Source of the DNA: Anaerolineae bacterium
GTDB lineage: Bacteria; Chloroflexota; Anaerolineae; Anaerolineales; Villigracilaceae
Assembly: GCA_003694975.1 (NCBI GenBank)
Contig: RFJH01000020.1
Location: forward strand, 1 to 9,482
DNA length: 9,482 bases
Direction: 5' to 3'
Positions within the stretch are counted from its first letter, which is position 1; each line of letters begins with the position of its first letter. Under the pieces are notes generated by a model, which did not search any database, was not told the DNA's origin, and saw nothing but the letters and a program-made list of their open reading frames with translations. The position numbers and the translations under genes are program-made. Below, piece by piece: positions 6,104 to 9,482 of this stretch.

Positions 6104-7107
6104 GAAGATGCCTCCTCCAGAGATACATTCTCTTCCCGTTCCTGATAGAGCCAGCAATTCACAAAATGCCCGGGCTTGTTCTCATAGAAAGTGGGGGCCT
6201 GTCGGGTACATATATCCATCACATCTGGACAGCGCGGGTGGAAACGACACCCCGGCGGCGGGGAGACCAGGTCGGGGGGAGAACCGGGCATTTTGTACAA
6301 CTCGGCATCATCCAGGCGGATGTTCGGCACGGCGCGCAGCAAACCACGCGTATAGGGATGGTCGGGCCGTTCAAACAACTCATGCACCTCGGCCAGTTCC
6401 GCCATGCGTCCGGCGTACATCACCGCCACACGGTCGGCCAGTTCGGCCACAATACCGATGTTGTGAGTGATCAACAGAATGGTGAGATTGAACTCTTCGC
6501 GCAGTTCCTTCAATAAATCGAGAAACTGCGCTTCAACAATCACATCCAGTGATGTGGTGGCTTCATCTGCGATCACCAGGTCGGCGCGCAAGGCCAGCGC
6601 CAGGCTGATCATCACCCGTTGACGCATCCCGCCGGAAAGTTGATGGGGATAGTCGTCCAGGCGATTGCGGCTGATGCCCAGGCGGTCCACCAGTTCCGCC
6701 GCGCGAGCGCGGGCGGCCTTCTCGCTGGTTTGGGGCTGGTGCACGCGGATGGTCTCGGTGATATGGTCCACCACACGTTGGACGGGGTTGAGGGAGGTCA
6801 TCGGATCCTGGAAAATCATACTGATGCGGCTGCCACGTAGTTTGCGCATTTCTCCAGGAGGGAGTTGCATCAGGTTCATCCCGTCAAACCACAATTCTCC
6901 AGAGGCAATCCTCCCCGGTTCCTGGATCATGCGCATCAACGCCTTCCCCAGCGTGGACTTCCCGCAGCCGGATTCGCCCACCAGACCAAGCACCTCGCCG
7001 CGCCGGATATCGAACGAGACATGGTCCACCGCAGTCAGTATGCCGGCGCGGGTGTGGTACTCTACCACCAGATCGCGAATTCGATACAACACGTCATTTG
7101 TCATCAT
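6100..7107 (-). CDS. dppD: Peptide ABC transporter ATP-binding protein, DppD/OppD type
   Basis: This 335-residue ATPase is the partner of DppF in the importer. Walker A is GESGCGKS (44-51), the Q-loop is FQDP (Q100), the signature is LSGGMRQR (157-164) and Walker B is LVIADE (E182). It is followed by ATTSLD where PTTALD is usual. The H-loop reads THNIGIV with H215, instead of the more common THDLGVV. The C-terminal extension has HPYTRGLL (250-257) and four cysteines (287, 293, 300, 318) spaced C-x5-C-x6-C-x17-C, a pattern linked to a [4Fe-4S] cluster in DppD-type subunits. Two adjacent ATGs (7107 and 7104) are possible starts; AGGTG lies 5 nt before the first. It begins 8 nt after dppC and overlaps dppF by 4 nt. 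Confidence 0.95.
   Translation of the reverse strand: MMTNDVLYRIRDLVVEYHTRAGILTAVDHVSFDIRRGEVLGLVGESGCGKSTLGKALMRMIQEPGRIASGELWFDGMNLMQLPPGEMRKLRGSRISMIFQDPMTSLNPVQRVVDHITETIRVHQPQTSEKAARARAAELVDRLGISRNRLDDYPHQLSGGMRQRVMISLALALRADLVIADEATTSLDVIVEAQFLDLLKELREEFNLTILLITHNIGIVAELADRVAVMYAGRMAELAEVHELFERPDHPYTRGLLRAVPNIRLDDAELYKMPGSPPDLVSPPPGCRFHPRCPDVMDICTRQAPTFYENKPGHFVNCWLYQEREENVSLEEASS
6111..6118 (-). promoter_or_regulatory. Shine-Dalgarno of dppF inside the end of dppD
   Basis: GGAGGAGG lies 7 nt before the ATG at 6103, within the last codons of dppD. Together with the ATGA stop/start overlap it indicates translational coupling and decides the dppF start. Confidence 0.8.
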
Positions 7108-7115
7108 CGGCGCAC

Positions 7116-8285
7116 CTATCCCTTCACCAGACGAGGATTGAGAATCTCACTCAACCCCTCTCCCAGTAAACTGAACCCTGCCGCGACCAGGGTAATCATA
7201 ATCCCCGGAAAAGTGATCAGCCACCATTGACCGGCCACCAGGAACGACTGCCCCTTGCTGAGGTCATAGCCCCAATCGGGAACGTCAGGGGGGAGTCCCA
7301 GGCCGACGAAGGAGAGACCCGCCTCGGTCAGAATCGCATCGGCTACGTTGAGGGAGAAGACCACCACCACAGAGGGGATCACGTTCGGGAAAATGTAACG
7401 CGTCAGGATGGTCAACGGTTTTGCGCCCAAACTGCGCGCCGCCTCAACATAGAGTTCCTCTTTGACGGAAAGCACCTGACCACGCACCACGCGGAAGAAC
7501 GTGGGGATGTAAATCACGGAGACCGCGACGGCCACATTGAGCAGACCCGGCCCCAGCATCACTACCATGGCAATGGCCAGTAACAGCCCGGGGAAGGAGT
7601 AGATGCTATCCATCATCAAGGAAAGCACGCGATCCAGGAAGCCGCTGACAAAACCGGAAATCAGCCCCAGCGTGATACCGATAATCGAAGAGAAGAGGGC
7701 TGATGTCAACGCCACGCCGAGCACGGTGCGCGCGCCCCAAATCAGACGGCTAACGATGTCACGCCCCAGATTGTCTGTTCCGAGGGGGTAACTACGCCCC
7801 AGTCCCTCGGCTACGATTTCAAGACCATCGTAACTCGCTACAATCTCCGGGGCCAGTTCCTGGTCGACAAAGATGAGATCCACTTCACCATCGAGCAGCG
7901 CAGCGAGGAGGTCCTCTTGAGTCTGGTAGCGCTTTCCTTTGGCGCCCAACTCCCGCGCCAGGTTTGCACCGTTGCGGTTGCGCTGCACGCCGATGACCTG
8001 ACCACTCAAGTCACTCAGGTCAACAGGCGGAGCCTCGCCCGCGCGCGCCAGAAGAGCCTGCTTCCCGTGACCGGGAGGGGTGAACTGGGCCCCGATGAAT
8101 TGATTGGGGTCAAAGGGAGCAAGCCAGGGGGCAAAGACGGTCATGAGAATGATGGCGAGCAAAATCAGGCCGCCGAAGGTGGTGATATACCACTCCGTGC
8201 CATACCAGATACGCCCGCGCCAGAAACGGCCCAGAAGGCCGATATTCTCTACTTCGGAGGTGGGAGAACTGTGTGTCTCTGCCAT
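7116..8285 (-). CDS. dppC: Peptide ABC transporter permease DppC with an inserted binding-protein-like domain
   Basis: This 389-residue inner-membrane subunit forms half of the peptide channel. The first membrane segment is at about 33-57, ending APWLAPFDP, as is normal for DppC. The core resumes with PLGTDNLGRDIVSRLIWGA (167-185) and then about five more membrane segments. The EAA loop that docks to the ATPases is at 281-300 (EAARSLGAKPLTILTRYIFP), and the end is LNPRLVKG. DppC proteins are usually about 280-310 residues; the excess is an extra segment of about 90 residues (72-164) in the first extracytoplasmic loop, which resembles part of a family 3 solute-binding protein. The ATG at 8285 has AGG 7 nt upstream, overlapping the end of dppB, which stops 1 nt before. 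The frame is unbroken across the insert. Confidence 0.95.
   Translation of the reverse strand: MAETHSSPTSEVENIGLLGRFWRGRIWYGTEWYITTFGGLILLAIILMTVFAPWLAPFDPNQFIGAQFTPPGHGKQALLARAGEAPPVDLSDLSGQVIGVQRNRNGANLARELGAKGKRYQTQEDLLAALLDGEVDLIFVDQELAPEIVASYDGLEIVAEGLGRSYPLGTDNLGRDIVSRLIWGARTVLGVALTSALFSSIIGITLGLISGFVSGFLDRVLSLMMDSIYSFPGLLLAIAMVVMLGPGLLNVAVAVSVIYIPTFFRVVRGQVLSVKEELYVEAARSLGAKPLTILTRYIFPNVIPSVVVVFSLNVADAILTEAGLSFVGLGLPPDVPDWGYDLSKGQSFLVAGQWWLITFPGIMITLVAAGFSLLGEGLSEILNPRLVKG
7794..8072 (-). other. Segment encoding a family 3 binding-protein-like lobe inside DppC
   Basis: Residues 72-164 of DppC begin with a small linker (HGKQALLARAGEAPPV), then DLSGQVIGVQRNRNGANLARELG, a KRYQTQEDLLAALLDGEVD stretch, FVDQELAPEIVA and LEIVAEGLG. 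This order matches the second lobe of family 3 solute-binding proteins (Pfam SBP_bac_3), typically DLKGK-VGVQ-GTT, RYDS-EALQAL-NGRVDAVVVDE and LKIVG. The carboxylate-binding Gly-Thr-Thr is replaced by NRNG, while the Asp after the last strand (D141) is kept. The lobe would sit on the outer face where the binding protein docks. The similarity is judged from remembered family patterns, not a search. Confidence 0.7.
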
Positions 8286-8286
8286 A

Positions 8287-9303
8287 TCAGTACCTGATCC
8301 GGGGATCTAAGAAACCGTAGAGGATGTCCACAACCAGGCTGATCCCTGCCACGAGGAGAGCAAAGAACAAGATAGCGCCCTGCACAGTGGTAAAGTCGCG
8401 ATCATAAATGCGATCCACCACCAGGCGCCCCATTCCCGGCCAGGAGAATGTAGTCTCCGTGAGAATGGCGCCGGCAAGGAGAAGGGCGAACTGCAACCCG
8501 AGCAGGGTAACGATGGGAATGAACGCATTACGCAATCCATGCTTATACACCAGCACCCTCTCACGCAACCCGCGCGCCCTGCCGGCGGTGATGAAATCCT
8601 GTTCAAGCACGTCCAGCATGTTCGCGCGCGTCAGGCGGGTGAAGATACCGGCCAGGACCAACCCCAGCGTGAGAGCCGGAAGGACAAGATGACTTGCCGC
8701 ATCCTTGAAAAGCGCCCAGTCTCCGGTGAGAATGGCATCTATCGTATATAAGCCGGTGATGACCTCTTTGGGTGCCATCCCCGGGCTCAGTCGGTTGGAG
8801 ACCGGCAGCCAGCCCAGGCCGGTGCCAAATGTCATCTGCAGCATCAGCCCCAACCAAAAGATGGGCAGGGAATACAAAATAATGCTGAGAATACGGATGG
8901 CGTAATCGGCAGGAGATTTACGGTGCTGGGCTGCAAACGCACCTGAGAAGATGCCAACGACCGCTGTGACGAACATGCTGGCAAGCGCAAGTTCTACCGT
9001 CGCCGGGAAAAACGTCTTGATTTCTCGCGTGACAGGGACTTTACGGGTCATCGAATAACCGAAATCAAAACGTAGCACCCCTGTCAGAAACTCCACATAC
9101 TGAACGTGAAGTGGCTTATCGAGGCCAAGCGCAGCCCGAAACGAAGCCAGTTGTTCCTCGGACGCCCCCTCACGCAGGATGGCCACCGCCGGATCGCCAG
9201 GCAGAACGCGCAGGACGATGAACACCAGCGAGACCAGGATCAACACCATGGGAATGGTCAGCAAAACCCGTACGATAATGTAGCGCCTGAGTGCTGGAGA
9301 CAT
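8287..9303 (-). CDS. dppB: Peptide ABC transporter permease DppB
   Basis: This 338-residue inner-membrane protein is the other half of the channel. It has about six membrane segments (roughly 10-32, 102-124, 138-160, 205-222, 262-285, 308-330). After the first come LPGDPA (34-39) and the usual extracytoplasmic region with LGLDKPLHVQY (59-69) and FDFGYSM (79-85). The EAA loop is at about 240-263 (AGRARGLRERVLVYKHGLRN), then FSWPGMGRL (286-294) and the C-terminal LDPRIRY typical of DppB. I chose the ATG at 9303, which has GAGG 5 nt upstream; a TTG start at 9318 is open in frame but has no better ribosome-binding site. It follows the solute-binding protein gene across a 104-bp gap with a hairpin and is followed by dppC after 1 nt. 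Confidence 0.95.
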   Translation of the reverse strand: MSPALRRYIIVRVLLTIPMVLILVSLVFIVLRVLPGDPAVAILREGASEEQLASFRAALGLDKPLHVQYVEFLTGVLRFDFGYSMTRKVPVTREIKTFFPATVELALASMFVTAVVGIFSGAFAAQHRKSPADYAIRILSIILYSLPIFWLGLMLQMTFGTGLGWLPVSNRLSPGMAPKEVITGLYTIDAILTGDWALFKDAASHLVLPALTLGLVLAGIFTRLTRANMLDVLEQDFITAGRARGLRERVLVYKHGLRNAFIPIVTLLGLQFALLLAGAILTETTFSWPGMGRLVVDRIYDRDFTTVQGAILFFALLVAGISLVVDILYGFLDPRIRY

Positions 9304-9308
9304 ACAAA

Positions 9309-9313
9309 CCTCA
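9309..9313 (-). promoter_or_regulatory. Shine-Dalgarno that fixes the dppB start
   Basis: TGAGG lies 5 nt before the ATG at 9303. It favours this start over the in-frame TTG at 9318. Confidence 0.6.
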
Positions 9314-9342
9314 GCCAAAAGTGAGTGGTTATAAAGAAAATG

Positions 9343-9375
9343 GGGGCCTGAACGCCTCCAAGTTGTTCAGGCCCC
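9343..9375 (-). terminator. Hairpin between the solute-binding protein gene and dppB
   Basis: A perfect 11-bp inverted repeat, GGGGCCTGAAC / GTTCAGGCCCC, encloses an 11-nt loop. On the minus strand it is followed by CATTTTCTTTAT, an imperfect U-rich tail. It starts 32 nt after the stop of the solute-binding protein gene. In peptide transporter operons a hairpin here commonly lets the binding protein be made in excess over the membrane subunits, by partial termination or by protecting the upstream mRNA. That role is inferred. Confidence 0.75.
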
Positions 9376-9407
9376 TCACGTCCTCATAACAGATACACGG
9401 ACACGCA

Positions 9408-9482
9408 CTACTTCTTTTCAACCAGGAAGTAGTGGAACAGCCCCAGCGGATCGAGGACGACGTTGGACACGTTGTCGCGATA
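9408..9482 (-). CDS. dppA: Peptide ABC transporter substrate-binding protein, C-terminal end only
   Basis: Only the last 24 codons and the TAG stop are in the window; the gene continues past the right edge. The visible end, NVSNVVLDPLGLFHYFLVEK, has the form of the C-terminus of family 5 (peptide/nickel) extracellular solute-binding proteins. Its position just upstream of dppBCDF on the same strand, with a hairpin between, is the standard place for dppA. Family is inferred mostly from context because so little is visible; substrate class cannot be told. Confidence 0.75.
   Translation of the reverse strand, partial: YRDNVSNVVLDPLGLFHYFLVEKK

Noticed and set aside
6104..6157. 18-residue N-terminal extension of dppF
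   Set aside because: It lies inside dppD, whereas the ATG at 6103 has GGAGGAGG and the usual ATGA overlap.
7794..8072. DppC insert as a frameshift or sequencing artefact
   Set aside because: The frame stays open through the insert, both flanks are normal DppC, and the inserted residues form an ordered domain-like pattern.
7917..8297. 126-residue plus-strand frame opposite the DppC insert
   Set aside because: The minus-strand frame is continuous and explains the region; the antisense translation shows no domain.
9328..9333. TATAAC as a -10 element for an internal dppB promoter
   Set aside because: It has no -35 at proper spacing and it falls in the U-rich tail of the hairpin, so chance is the better explanation.

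Overview
The window reads as a piece of a moderately GC-rich bacterial chromosome, most likely from the Chloroflexota (Anaerolineae-like). This is an inference from three things: the AmrS-type radical SAM protein, the secreted cysteine-rich Ig-like/lytic transglycosylase protein, and the style of the peptide ABC transporter. No phylogenetic test was possible. No RNA genes, insertion sequences, phage genes or CRISPR arrays were seen.

Layout. Positions 1-772 (minus) hold the N-terminal 257 residues of a LysR-family regulator. Positions 1003-2667 (minus) encode a secreted protein with a C-terminal lytic transglycosylase-like domain. After a 184-bp divergent intergenic region, positions 2852-3271 (plus) encode a universal stress protein. 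Its 3' end overlaps by 27 bp the 3' end of a convergent mobA (3245-3862, minus). mobA and the AmrS-family radical SAM gene (3899-5011, plus) diverge from a 36-bp spacer with overlapping -10 elements on both strands. A perfect 11-bp-stem hairpin at 5026-5054 separates amrS from the end of the convergent transporter operon.

The right half (5078-9482, minus) is a dipeptide/oligopeptide ABC importer. In transcription order it holds the last 24 codons of the solute-binding protein, a terminator-like hairpin, and then the tightly packed genes dppB-dppC-dppD-dppF (1-nt gap, 8-nt gap, 4-nt ATGA overlap). The two permeases form the membrane pore, the two ATPases power it, and the solute-binding protein (mostly outside the window) delivers the substrate.

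The most unusual item is in dppC. Its first extracytoplasmic loop carries an extra segment of about 90 residues that looks like one lobe of a family 3 amino-acid-binding protein, so a piece of a different class of binding protein appears to be built into a peptide permease. Other points of interest are a likely leaderless start for mobA (and possibly for the transglycosylase gene), a G-quadruplex motif between the transglycosylase and usp genes, and non-standard D-loop and H-loop residues in the ATPases. The remaining genes look like ordinary transport, cofactor and stress functions.
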